A stretch of DNA of 64,000 bases, taken from Longispora fulva (GTDB taxonomy: Bacteria; Actinomycetota; Actinomycetes; Mycobacteriales; Micromonosporaceae). The DNA is taken from the NCBI RefSeq assembly GCF_015751905.1, contig NZ_JADOUF010000001.1:2666001-2730000 (forward strand), given 5' to 3'. A model generated the notes under the pieces. The model had not been told where the DNA came from. It saw nothing but the letters and a program-made list of their open reading frames with translations, and ran no database searches. A program made the position numbers and the translations under genes. Shown here piece by piece: positions 26,590 through 35,205 of the stretch (position 1 is its first letter; every line of letters begins with the position of its first letter).

Positions 26590-26618
26590 ACCAGACCCCG
26601 ACCCACGAAGCTCAGTAG
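26590..26618. repeat. 29-bp direct repeat, copy 2
   Basis: Begins ACCAGACCCCGACCCACGAA and ends in GCTCAGTAG; it differs from 25761-25789 at three positions. It directly borders the 3' break of the relic paralogue, as if an IS630-type element end had cut that gene. Confidence 0.75.
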
Positions 26619-26621
26619 CAC

Positions 26622-26713
26622 GCGGCACTGACAGGCATTTCTGCAATTGGGTCGACTGCCAGCGGCCTTGACCCCGAGGTGATGACGCTCAGCGTCGAGT
26701 CCAGAGCCGCCAC
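26622..26713 (-). pseudogene. 5' relic of a paralogue of the 24685-25281 gene
   Basis: From a GTG the relic encodes VAALDSTLSVITSGSRPLAV and then about ten further residues. It aligns codon by codon with the start of the hypothetical gene at 25281 (VATPDSTLRLVYSASRPLTP). It ends at the 29-bp repeat. An IS1182-like element is inserted about five bases upstream of the GTG. Confidence 0.65.
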
Positions 26714-26717
26714 CTAT

Positions 26718-28218
26718 CTACTTGCCCCTGAAAAACTCGTGGGCTGGGCGGTCGTTGTTCTGGGCATGTTGAGGTCAACGACCGCCTGGTCAGCATCGTG
26801 GGATGGGTTGCCGCAGGAGCTGCTGCGGTTGCCAGTGGAGTTAGCGCAGGTCGACGGTCTGCTGGATGATGCGCGGTTCGTCGAGCCGTTCCGGCCGTAC
26901 TTCGATTCCTCACGCGGCCGGCCGTCGACCCCGATCGACACGTACTTGCGGTTGATGTTCTTGAAGTTCCGCTTCCGGCTGGGCTATGAGTCGCTGTGCC
27001 GGGAGGTCGGTGACTCGATCTCCTGGCGCAGGTTCTGCCACCTCGGGTTGGGCGAGCGGGTGCCGCATCCCACAACGCTCATGAAGATCACCACCCGGTG
27101 CGGGGCGGCGGCGGTGGCCCGGTTGAACGAGGCCCTGCTGGACAAGGCGGTGGAAGGCAAGGTGCTGCGGGTGGGAAAAGTGCGGGCCGACACCACCGTG
27201 GTGTCGGCCAACGTTGAGCACCCCACCGATTCCGGCCTGTTGGCCAAGGCGGTCACCAAGACCAGCCGGCTGGTCCGGCGGATCAAGGCGGCTGGTGGCG
27301 CACCTCGGACCCGCTGTCCTGACCGCTCCAGGGCGGCTGGGCGCCGAGCCCGCCAGATCGCCTCTCGGCTGCGATTACGGGTCGGCAAGGACGAGGCCCA
27401 ACAGATCGTGCGGCGCATCACCGGAGAACTGGCCGACCTCGCCGAGCACGTCAGCGCAGACGCCGATGCAGTGCTACGCAACGCTTTCCGGGCCCTCAGC
27501 AAGGCCCGTGGGCCGGTGGCAGGCAGACTTCGCCGGGCAGCCGACGAACTCGCGTCCCTCCTGGCCCGCACTGGCCAGATCATCACCCAGACCCGCTCCA
27601 GGCTGGCCGGCGTCATGCCCGACTCGGCTACCCGCGTCATCAGCCTGCACGACGTCGACGCCCGCCCGATCGTCCGAGGGCGTCTGGGAAAACCCGTGGA
27701 GTTCGGCTTCAAAGCCCAGGTCGTCGACAACGAAGACGGCATCATCCTCGACCACACCATCGAGCTCGGCAACCCTGCCGACGCCCCGCAACTGGCACCC
27801 GCCATCGCCCGCATCGCGGCCAGAGCCGGGCGGGTGCCTCGCGCGGTCGCCGCTGACCGCGGCTACGGAGAAGCCCGCGTCGAGGCCGCGCTGCACGACC
27901 TCGGAGTCCGCATCGTCGCGATTCCCCGCAAGGGCCAGCCCGGCCCTGCCCGCCAAGCCGTCGGAGAAACGACGCGGTTTCCGCGACCTCATCAAGTGGC
28001 GCACCGGCTGCGAAGGACGCATCAGCCACCTCAAACGCCGATCCGGATGGGACCGCGCCCTCCACGACGGCCTCGCAGGCGCCCGCACCTGGTGCGGACA
28101 CGGCGTCTTCACCCACAACCTCATCAAAATCAGCGCCCTGACAGCCTGAACAACCCAAAAGGCCCAGACAACACCCGAAGGCACCACCCGAACTCATGAG
28201 TTTTTCAGGGGCAAGTAT
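26718..28218 (+). mobile_element. IS1182-family insertion sequence
   Basis: A 1.5-kb element bounded by 23-bp inverted repeats with one mismatch (left TACTTGCCCCTGAAAAACTC, right the complement of GAGTTTTTCAGGGGCAAGTA). The four bases outside are CTAT on the left and CTAG on the right, which fits a duplicated 4-bp palindromic target with one later change. One transposase gene fills it. Ends are placed to within a base or two. Confidence 0.85.
26766..28149 (+). pseudogene. IS1182-type transposase, frameshifted
   Basis: The frame from MLRSTTAWSASWDGLPQELL runs through the N-terminal domain (STPIDTYLRLMFLKFRFRLG), the first catalytic segment (VRADTTVVSANVEHPTDSGL), a helical insertion, and GRLGKPVEFGFKAQVVDNED, then VAADRGYGEARVEAALHDLG. 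Near 27945 the correct reading moves by one base: KPSEKRRGFRDLIKWRTGCE, GRISHLKRRSGWDRAL and NLIKISALTA follow in the other frame to a stop at 28149. The Glu in the Gly-x-Glu-Gly-like C-terminal segment is thus out of frame, so the element cannot move on its own unless frameshifting occurs. Confidence 0.85.
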
Positions 28219-28275
28219 CTAGTGCAGCGTCAGGGAATCGTCGCCCTGTCTGTGGCTCGCGGGTAGCGTTGGCGG

Positions 28276-29007
28276 GTGCCTGATGCGATCTTCTCTCACT
28301 CTCGTCTTGCGGCTATCTATGACGCTTTCGACGGGAACCGCGTCGATCTGGACGCCTACGTCGCGATCGCTGACGAGTTGGCTGCGAGGCTTGTCCTTGA
28401 TGTTGGTTGCGGGACTGGGAACCTGGCGATTCGGCTGGCCGAAGGCGGGCGCGGTGTCGTGGGTGTGGACCCGGCCGAGGCGTCACTGGCGGTCGCGAGG
28501 TCAAAGGACGGGGCCGCGGCGGTCACCTGGATCTGCGGCGACGCGACGGCGCTGCCGGCTCTGGGCGCCAATCTCGCGCTGATGACCGGGAACGTGGCGC
28601 AGGTGTTCCTCACCGACGACGAGTGGGCAGGCACGCTCCGCGCTGTCGGTTCCGCGGTGCGGCCGGGCGGCCACTTGGTGTTCGAGACCAGGCGGCCCGA
28701 GCATCAGGCCTGGCGGGAGTGGGCTGCCGACACCGATCCGGTGGTCTTGGACGTCCCGGGAGTCGGGATGGTGGAGCAGCGCCGGGAGGTCACCGCGGTT
28801 GATCTGCCGTTCGTCTCCTTCCGCTTCACCTACCGGTTCGCCTCTGACGGCGCGGTCGTGACCTCGGATTCGACGCTGCGGTTTTGGGGCCGCGACGAGG
28901 CGGAGTCGAGTCTTGTCGCCCACGGCTATCGCGTGGTGGATGTGCGCGACGCCCCCGATCGCCCGGGACGGGAGTTCGTGTTCATCGCCGAGCGTGCCGC
29001 CGCCTGA
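28276..29007 (+). CDS. Class I SAM-dependent methyltransferase
   Basis: A 243-residue protein from a GTG (MPDAIFSHSRLAAIYDAFDG). Motif I for SAM binding is VLDVGCGTGNLAIRLAEGGR near residue 40; motif II is the Asp of GVVGVDPAEASLAVA; WICGDATALP is the adenine-contacting region. Then comes LRAVGSAVRPGGHLVFETRR, the usual post-motif strand. The acceptor is not predictable; similar proteins act on small molecules. The Nudix gene follows 42 bases downstream on the same strand, so the two may be co-transcribed. The start lies 58 bases after the IS1182 element, which may have replaced its promoter. Confidence 0.85.
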   Translation: MPDAIFSHSRLAAIYDAFDGNRVDLDAYVAIADELAARLVLDVGCGTGNLAIRLAEGGRGVVGVDPAEASLAVARSKDGAAAVTWICGDATALPALGANLALMTGNVAQVFLTDDEWAGTLRAVGSAVRPGGHLVFETRRPEHQAWREWAADTDPVVLDVPGVGMVEQRREVTAVDLPFVSFRFTYRFASDGAVVTSDSTLRFWGRDEAESSLVAHGYRVVDVRDAPDRPGREFVFIAERAAA

Positions 29008-29049
29008 CGCTGGGTGTCTGTCAGGCGACCTTCACCCTGGCCACCACCG

Positions 29050-29517
29050 ATGGAGTTCACCGCACCGCGCATTCGCGTCGCCGCCTATGTCATCCGCCAC
29101 CGCCACTGCCAGCCCGAGCTTTTGATCTTCGACCACGTCGACATGCCCGAAGCCGGAACCCAGGTTCCCGCCGGCGGCGTCTCGCACGGAGAAACCCTGC
29201 AAGACGCGGTACTCAGGAAAATCCTGGAGGAGACCGGAATAGCCGACGTCAGGATCGTCACCGCGGTAGGTGTCGAGGACAAACCCCACCCCCGGACCGG
29301 GGCACCCCGCCGCACCACCTTCATTCACGCCGAAGCCGGCCCTGACAGCGCCGACGGCTGGCGGCACCATGTCCACGGCGACGGCGAGGACACGGGGATG
29401 GAGTTCGACTGCTGGTTTCAGCCCCTTCCCCTACCGGCACGACTCGCCGACCACCAGGACGTCTTCCTCAACCGCATCGAACCTAACTGGGCAGCACCGC
29501 AAGACCGCGCTCAGTAA
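29050..29517 (+). CDS. Nudix hydrolase with an altered Nudix box
   Basis: A 155-residue protein, start MEFTAPRIRVAAYVIRHRHC. The Nudix box is GGVSHGETLQDAVLRKILEE then TGI. It matches the consensus G-x5-E-x7-R-E-U-x-E-E-x-G-U except that the Glu after Arg is Lys. The later Glu pair, which binds the metal, is kept, so hydrolysis of a nucleoside diphosphate derivative is still possible. After the box, RTTFIHAEAGPDSADGWRHH and MEFDCWFQPLP complete the fold. The substrate is unknown. It probably shares a transcript with the methyltransferase upstream. Confidence 0.8.
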   Translation: MEFTAPRIRVAAYVIRHRHCQPELLIFDHVDMPEAGTQVPAGGVSHGETLQDAVLRKILEETGIADVRIVTAVGVEDKPHPRTGAPRRTTFIHAEAGPDSADGWRHHVHGDGEDTGMEFDCWFQPLPLPARLADHQDVFLNRIEPNWAAPQDRAQ

Positions 29518-29564
29518 AGGTCAAGGAGTAAACCGCAGCAACGCGCGGAGCTGGACTGCCGCGG

Positions 29565-30131
29565 TCAGCCTGGCGGGGCGAAGCCGTGCGGGAAGACCAG
29601 GTCGGGGTGCACGCTCGAGCGCCATTCGACGATCGGCGCCCCGGTGAGTCGTTCCCACTCCTTGAGCGCTGTCTCGAGGCGCTCCCGCGAATGGCCGGTG
29701 GTCCACTCTCCCGAAGTGAGCGTGACCATCGCCTGTGCCTCGGCGAGTCGGGCCCGGTCCTGTTCGTCGAACTCCACCACCGACCCGTAGTAGAAGGTGA
29801 TCGCGGTCCCGGGTGACGTGTCGTCGACAGCGCAGTCGAGGTACACGCCCGTCACGACCGCGTCGCCCGCGACGTCGAGGCGCAGGTCCGCCGTGAGGAT
29901 CGCGGGCTGGGCTTCGACGGTCCGGACAACCTCACGGGAAGGGCCGAGCCACATCAGATCGACGACGACGTGGGTCGCGGTCACCAGGTCGGCGAACCCG
30001 GTGAGGAAGGCGCTCACCGCGGCGTCCGGGTGCGTGCCTCCCCCGGCGTCCTGGCTGATCGTCCAACTCCCGACCCGGCGAGGGCCCGAGGAGACGCTGG
30101 CCTGTGCGCGGTCACTACGTCGCGGGTTCAT
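29565..30131 (-). CDS. Probable immunity protein for the adjacent large toxin
   Basis: A 188-residue soluble acidic protein. Strands VVTATHVVVDLMWLG-like, QPAILTADLRLDVAGDAVVT and AITFYYGSVVEFDEQDRARL alternate with helices, and the end WRSSVHPDLVFPHGF is Pro-rich. No family recognised. The ATG overlaps the toxin stop by four bases (ATGA), so translation is coupled and the proteins should be made in step. That arrangement, small size and lack of enzyme motifs make it the natural immunity partner of the nuclease domain. The first 20 residues are Arg/Ser-rich, so a start a little further in is possible. Confidence 0.65.
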   Translation of the reverse strand: MNPRRSDRAQASVSSGPRRVGSWTISQDAGGGTHPDAAVSAFLTGFADLVTATHVVVDLMWLGPSREVVRTVEAQPAILTADLRLDVAGDAVVTGVYLDCAVDDTSPGTAITFYYGSVVEFDEQDRARLAEAQAMVTLTSGEWTTGHSRERLETALKEWERLTGAPIVEWRSSVHPDLVFPHGFAPPG

Positions 30132-33100
30132 TCCTGACGCTCATTCGTTCTGCCGGGCACCACCGCAGGTGGCAACCCGGGACTGGGCGCCGGCGCGGCC
30201 CTGGGCCGCAGCACCTCGGTGAAGGGGCCGTTCACCTGGCCGTCGGCGGTGCGGACCATGAACGACCTCTTGATCTGCCCGTCAGCCAGGTCCTTGTACA
30301 TCACCTCAAGGTAGTCGATCTGACTGAGGCGAGCGTTCGGATCGGAAGGAGCACCGCGCATCTTGCCGCGCAGGAAACTCTCGACCTGGGCCCGGTCCAT
30401 GCCGGCCGGGGACTGGGAGGCGTCGACGATGATGTCACCGCGTTGGGCCCCGGTGGGGTCGGCGGCCTTGATCTGTTTGTTCGCGGTGCTCACATCGGTG
30501 TTCAGGCTGTTGCGGGTAATCGGCTCCGTCGCGCGGTTTTTCACCTCGACCTTGACCGGATCATTGGCGGGCGGTCGGGCACCAGGGTGCTGCGCGTCGA
30601 TGTCGGGGTTCCTGACCCCCGCGTTCTCCTTCGGGGTGGCAAGGCCGGTGTCGTATCCGGCGTCCGCGTACCGCTCCGCCGTCCTGAGCTCGGCGATCGC
30701 GTCGGCGTCGCCGGCCCGGGCCCGGGCCAGCCTGGCGTCGAGGTCCCCGCCCACCCCTTTCGCCCGCAGCCGCGTCTCCCACGCCGCGAAGTCGACATCG
30801 CCGGTCGGCGTCCGTGGAACGTCCTGGGGGACCTCCGGCCGCGGCCGCCCGGGACCCGGCTCCACCTCCTTCGCACCGCCGGCCACCCGCTCCCAGGCTC
30901 CTTTGAGGCCACCCTTCAACCCGGTCCACATCTCCACCGCGACGCCGCCGACACCCTCGCCCATCCTGGGGAACAGGCCCCGCCATCCGCCCGGCACCTC
31001 CACAGGGCGGGTGAAGGCGCCGCCGGGCGGGCCCTTGATCGCCGACCGCACACCCAGGACGATCGACACCAAGGTGACCGCGCCGAGCACGCCGCGTTCG
31101 GTGCGGTCGGCGGCGCTGAGCTGGCGGTCAGTGAACAGCTCCTTGCCTCTGATCCCCTCGATGATGCCCGTGATGCCCACCGTGTCCGACAACGCCATCA
31201 AAATGATCATTCCGGGGCGGCCCTGGAGTTCCCGTTGCCGGGAGCGTTGAATCAGCGAATAGATCAGACCGGCGGCCAGCAAGATGGCACCGGCGATCAT
31301 CACGGCGGTCCAGGCGGTGAGAAACACTCCGAACATCGCCGCGATCGCGGCCACCACCAGCGCGACCACCACCATGACCACCAGGCCGATGGCGATCTGG
31401 ACCAGCGCCCGGCCCAGACCGGCAAGCCAGCCCTGGTCGACCTGTTCGCCGGCCTCACGGGCCCGGGTATTCACATCGTCGGTACGCGGCCGACTGGCCT
31501 CCTCGATCCCCCGGTCGGCGGCCTGCCGCACCCCCCGCCGGTGTTGGCCGCTCATATCAGCTAGCTGCGCGCGCGCCTCAGACACCGCCCGGTCGACCTC
31601 CCCGAGCACGCCGTCACAGGTCTCCGAGTGCCGCGCGCGCAACCCGGCCGTAATTTCAGCGGCCTGCGCGGCGCGGCTCGACGTGACCTGCCCGACCATC
31701 GCGGTGAAACCGGCGACGACCTGATCGTGCTGGCCACCGACCCGCTCCAGCAGCGTGCCAGCGGAAGTGTCGAAGCTGGTGGTGACGGCGGTGAACTGCT
31801 CGCCGGCGCCCTGGGCAGCGACCGACAGCTGGGCACCGGCCCCGATAGCCAAGGCGGACATGCCCGCCCGGGCGGCCTGAGCCTGCTCAGCCACGCCGGG
31901 AAGGAAAGGCCGCTGCACTGGCGACAGGACAGCCGTAGTCTCCTCCGTCGTGTTGTCGAGCTCCCGGTGCACACTCTCGACACCGGCACCGAGCTCACGC
32001 TCAGCGCCGGCGATCCCGGTATCCAGCTCAGCGAGCGATTGGCGGGCGGCGGTCTCCAGCTGTTGCCCGGCGACCGTGGCCGCCGCCTCGACCCCGGCGA
32101 GGTCCTGGCGTAGCCGGCCGTCGACGGCGGCCGTCACACCCGCCAGGCCGGTGCGCACCGTGCCCTGGGCCTGGGCGCCGGCGTCGCGGAGTTCAGCGAT
32201 CAGAGCCTGCTCCGCCTCGGCGAGTTTGCCGAGGACGCCACGGACGTACTCGGCACAGCGCCGCGTGTGCTCGGCCGTGTTGCCCCGCAGCTCCGCACCG
32301 ATGCTTGTCTTCTTGGCCCGGATATCGGCCGCGCTGTCCCGACCCACCTTGCGGGCCGCGTCGCGCTGTTTGGGTTTCGGGTCCTCCGAGCCGGGGAACC
32401 GGTCCGCCTCGGCTTCCCCGCCCCGCTCACAGGCCACAGCCTGAGCTTCAAGCTCCGCCACCGCCCGGGCCGACTCCGCCTCCGCCGCCGCCTGCGCGCC
32501 CGTCCCCTCGGCGCCGGACGCGTCAGTGAGGGTCCGGCGACGCTCCGCCAGCGCCGCCCGCGCCTCGGCGATCCGGGACTGGGTAAGCTGCCCGAGCGCT
32601 GCGACGTCCTGCTCGACATCGCCAGCGAGAGCGGCCTTCGCCCGCTCCGCGCCCGACTGCAACATGGCCTTCTTGCCCTGCGACCGTTGGGTCAACTCGG
32701 CACGGCGGGCGGCGAGCCTCGCCTGCACTGTCGCCTTCTGCTCCTGCCCATGCCGGCGCACCGCGGCCCGATGCGTCTCGGCATCGGCGGTGACCGCCAT
32801 CTTGTGCCGCTCACCCTCACTCGACAGCCCAGCGACCTCCGCGTCGGCCTGCGCCTTGCGCTCCGCCGCAGATCGGGTGTCAGCAAGATCAGCCAGCAGG
32901 TCCTCTTCCGGAGGGGCACTGGTCGGCAGTTGAGCACGCAACGCGTCCGGCGCGCTCGGAGCCACCAGAACCGCCGCGGTCTGCTGAGCGGGCGCGGGCG
33001 GCGTGACCGCCGGCTCTCCGCCCGCCACCACGGGTGATCCGGCGCGGGCGGTGGACAGAGCAGCCGAGATCTCCTGCTTGCCGCGCACCCGGTGTTCTGC

Positions 33101-33490
33101 CAGTCGGCTGGGGGCTGGACGAGTAGGCCCGGCCCGTGGCTCCGGCTTCGGCACGGGCGGCGGGGCCACAGCCGGGTTTTGCGGGACGAGCAGGTGCGCG
33201 CCGCTGGCGGTCGGGCGCGCTTGCACATTCTCGAACCCGGTTACCTCGCTGATCTCCGCCCGAATCACCGACTGGTCCAAAACGTCGCGTGGGTTCGTCC
33301 CGGGCGGCGCAGGGGGGTTCCGCTGCGCGAGGGCCCCTGCCACGGCCCGATTTCCAGCTAGGCGTTGCAGCCGGGTCACGCTGGCCGAACCCACCTCAGC
33401 CTCCCGTGACGGCCGGCGGACCGCAGTGGCCTCGTGCTCAGGTGCATCGTCGCCCCGCCGACCACGCTCCAATGCGCACCCCCACAACAT
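30128..33490 (-). CDS. Large coiled-coil toxin with C-terminal nuclease domain, injection-system effector-like
   Basis: A 1120-residue protein. Residues about 38-56 hold VTRLQRLAGNRAVAGALAQR, the Leu-Gln-Arg-x-Ala-Gly-Asn-x-Ala-Val signature that recurs in effectors of extracellular contractile injection systems. A Pro-rich region follows, then about 450 residues of Ala/Glu/Arg-rich helix (residues 200-680) that should form long coiled coils. Membrane helices lie at about 690-745 (LVQIAIGLVVMVVVALVVAA). The C-terminal domain (about 900-1080) has GVRNPDIDAQ and PVKVEVKNR, giving the Asp ... Glu-x-Lys set of a PD-(D/E)xK nuclease like the CdiA tRNase domain. No DUF4157 peptidase motif is seen. 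The coupled small gene downstream is probably immunity. No injection-system structural genes lie in this window. Confidence 0.75.
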   Translation of the reverse strand: MLWGCALERGRRGDDAPEHEATAVRRPSREAEVGSASVTRLQRLAGNRAVAGALAQRNPPAPPGTNPRDVLDQSVIRAEISEVTGFENVQARPTASGAHLLVPQNPAVAPPPVPKPEPRAGPTRPAPSRLAEHRVRGKQEISAALSTARAGSPVVAGGEPAVTPPAPAQQTAAVLVAPSAPDALRAQLPTSAPPEEDLLADLADTRSAAERKAQADAEVAGLSSEGERHKMAVTADAETHRAAVRRHGQEQKATVQARLAARRAELTQRSQGKKAMLQSGAERAKAALAGDVEQDVAALGQLTQSRIAEARAALAERRRTLTDASGAEGTGAQAAAEAESARAVAELEAQAVACERGGEAEADRFPGSEDPKPKQRDAARKVGRDSAADIRAKKTSIGAELRGNTAEHTRRCAEYVRGVLGKLAEAEQALIAELRDAGAQAQGTVRTGLAGVTAAVDGRLRQDLAGVEAAATVAGQQLETAARQSLAELDTGIAGAERELGAGVESVHRELDNTTEETTAVLSPVQRPFLPGVAEQAQAARAGMSALAIGAGAQLSVAAQGAGEQFTAVTTSFDTSAGTLLERVGGQHDQVVAGFTAMVGQVTSSRAAQAAEITAGLRARHSETCDGVLGEVDRAVSEARAQLADMSGQHRRGVRQAADRGIEEASRPRTDDVNTRAREAGEQVDQGWLAGLGRALVQIAIGLVVMVVVALVVAAIAAMFGVFLTAWTAVMIAGAILLAAGLIYSLIQRSRQRELQGRPGMIILMALSDTVGITGIIEGIRGKELFTDRQLSAADRTERGVLGAVTLVSIVLGVRSAIKGPPGGAFTRPVEVPGGWRGLFPRMGEGVGGVAVEMWTGLKGGLKGAWERVAGGAKEVEPGPGRPRPEVPQDVPRTPTGDVDFAAWETRLRAKGVGGDLDARLARARAGDADAIAELRTAERYADAGYDTGLATPKENAGVRNPDIDAQHPGARPPANDPVKVEVKNRATEPITRNSLNTDVSTANKQIKAADPTGAQRGDIIVDASQSPAGMDRAQVESFLRGKMRGAPSDPNARLSQIDYLEVMYKDLADGQIKRSFMVRTADGQVNGPFTEVLRPRAAPAPSPGLPPAVVPGRTNERQE

Positions 33491-34346
33491 GACAGACAGT
33501 CACATTCTCTGACAAGGCATCCGGGTGGGACCGAAGCCACGGGGCAGACTTTCGGGCAACGGACCAGACCGATTGGTCCGGTGCTCGGCCTGCCACCACC
33601 GCGTTGTCCAGTGGGGCACATCGGAGTCCTCCTGCGATCCTCAAGACTCGATTCTTATTCGGAAAGCCCGAAGCCGCATCCGTTGCGGTGGGATACTTTG
33701 CGGGCAGTTCTCGGTACAGCCCAACTGCCCATTCATCGATTAGCCCGCACGTCCACATGCGACTGGAGGCGGCAGTGGCAGACCAGACTGGGCTCTTCGG
33801 TGGCCTGTTGAATCAGATTTGCCCGGGCGTAATCTGCTGTGCGAGTTCGCGGGCGGTCGCCTGTGCGGGCAGTAGGCGGCTCAATGGCAGCCGCATGTCG
33901 GGACCCCGCTGGTCGTGTTTCCAGCCTTGCCACACTGCCTGCTGGACGCAGCGCGCGACCCACTCCTGCACAAGACGCCGGGGAACCCGTGAGTTAGCCA
34001 GAAACACGGCCATGGGCAGCAGGACTATCAGCTTGGCTCCGTCAGCTTTCGCCGTTTGAACCACCACAGCGGGCTGCCGACGACGCTCGTGCTCGACCCA
34101 GGCACTGGTCCACCGCAGCCGACCGCGGCCACTCCAGGCGGACAGCGGACGGGCCTTGCGAGTCGGCAATGCCACGCGACGATGGTACGTCCGCATGTCC
34201 AGACCAGCCCAACGGCTTCATGCACCCGTGTGCAACAAGCCAAATCGTTGAGGGTCCGCGTCGGCCGCCGCCGCCACGCAGCCACCGCCGACCACCCAGC
34301 GCGTGAGCCAGTGAACCAGGAAAATGGCTGAAGTGACGTTGGAGTA
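33491..34346. other. Long stretch without a confident gene
   Basis: The best candidate is a minus-strand frame at 33813-34196 whose middle looks natural (KLIVLLPMAVFLANSRVPRR, then LVQEWVARCVQQAVWQGWKH) but whose first 45 residues are Arg-rich and unlike protein. I could not name it. The remaining frames on both strands are low-complexity. The promoter of the large toxin gene should lie in the first 150 bases. Confidence 0.35.
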
Positions 34347-34832
34347 CTAGAGCGGCTCGATGATCTCCTCGCCCTCACCGTCCGGCGGGTCGAACCGCGC
34401 GAAGAAGTCACCGAGCGCATCCTCGGTGACCGCGAGCGCGTTGGCGTCGGCCCGCCGGTTGCGCTCCTGCAACCGGCGGAGTAGTTCAGCCCGCTCAACC
34501 CGAAAATACAGCAGACGCCAGGTCCCACCGTGGGCCTCGACAAGCTGCTTGTAATTATCACGGTCCGCGCGGCGCCACAGGCCCTGATCCAACACCACTG
34601 ACCGTCCGGCCTCCACGAGTTCGACCAGCCGCCTGCGGACCTCTTCTACGACAGGGCGTTCCCGCGCGAAGTACTCGTCCTCCGGATAGTCGATGCCGTA
34701 CCTGCCGTGCCGGGCGAAGACCTCCTCGTCCACCGACAGACGCACAAGGCCTTCGGCCTCCAGCTTCTGCGCGTAGGTGGTCTTCCCGGAACCCGTCAGA
34801 CCAGCCAGCAGCACGACCACGGGCTTGTCCAC
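34347..34832 (-). CDS. Zeta-toxin-like P-loop kinase
   Basis: A 161-residue protein. I start it at the GTG giving VDKPVVVLLAGLTGSGKTTY because GGCGGAGG lies five bases upstream; an earlier GTG adds five residues. Walker A is GLTGSGKTT near residue 10. VRLSVDEEVFARHGRYGIDY gives the acidic residue typical of zeta/chloramphenicol-phosphotransferase-like kinases, and AGRSVVLDQGLWRRADRDNY the Walker B-like strand. An Arg-rich lid (LLRRLQERNRRAD) follows. Small free-standing proteins of this type are common in actinomycetes and phosphorylate unknown small molecules. No antitoxin lies beside it, so a toxin role is doubtful. Confidence 0.75.
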   Translation of the reverse strand: MDKPVVVLLAGLTGSGKTTYAQKLEAEGLVRLSVDEEVFARHGRYGIDYPEDEYFARERPVVEEVRRRLVELVEAGRSVVLDQGLWRRADRDNYKQLVEAHGGTWRLLYFRVERAELLRRLQERNRRADANALAVTEDALGDFFARFDPPDGEGEEIIEPL

Positions 34833-35164
34833 GCAGACCTCCGCCACTAAATAGTGATGCCAAATGCTATCGGCATCGGTGTGTTATGGCCGGTCACGGC
34901 GTCGGAGAACCTCGGCGTGTTCGGGAGTTCTTGGCGGCGCGCCGACGGCCATCGAGCGATTGTCGACTCGTCAGTGGTACCACCTTGATCTCCACGTCCC
35001 CACTGAGGACGCGATGATCACCATGACTTCAGCGTCCCGGAGCCAGCGCGCGCGACATAGATCGTCTTACCTGCAACTCAACCTCCCCTGGTTCTATGGA
35101 CTGGAGTCCACAGTGAACTTCCGGGGTGTGGTGGGCTTTCAACTACGGCTAATAGATCGGGTGG
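34833..35164. other. Non-coding stretch
   Basis: Only weak open frames rich in Arg and Ser. It separates the kinase gene from the terminator of the sigma-factor operon, both on the minus strand, so it should contain the kinase promoter. I see no repeat or RNA gene. Confidence 0.4.
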
Positions 35165-35198
35165 GGGGCTGTGCTGACCAGGTCGCCGGCACAGCCCC
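35165..35198 (-). terminator. Hairpin terminator of the sigma-factor operon
   Basis: A perfect 10-bp stem, GGGGCTGTGC paired with GCACAGCCCC, closes a 14-base loop. It lies eight bases beyond the stop of the membrane partner gene and has no T-run. Confidence 0.7.
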
Positions 35199-35205
35199 GC
35201 ACAAC

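Noticed and set aside
30104-31564. 486-residue plus-strand frame
   Set aside because: It is antisense to the large toxin and rich in His/Arg/Gly; not coding.
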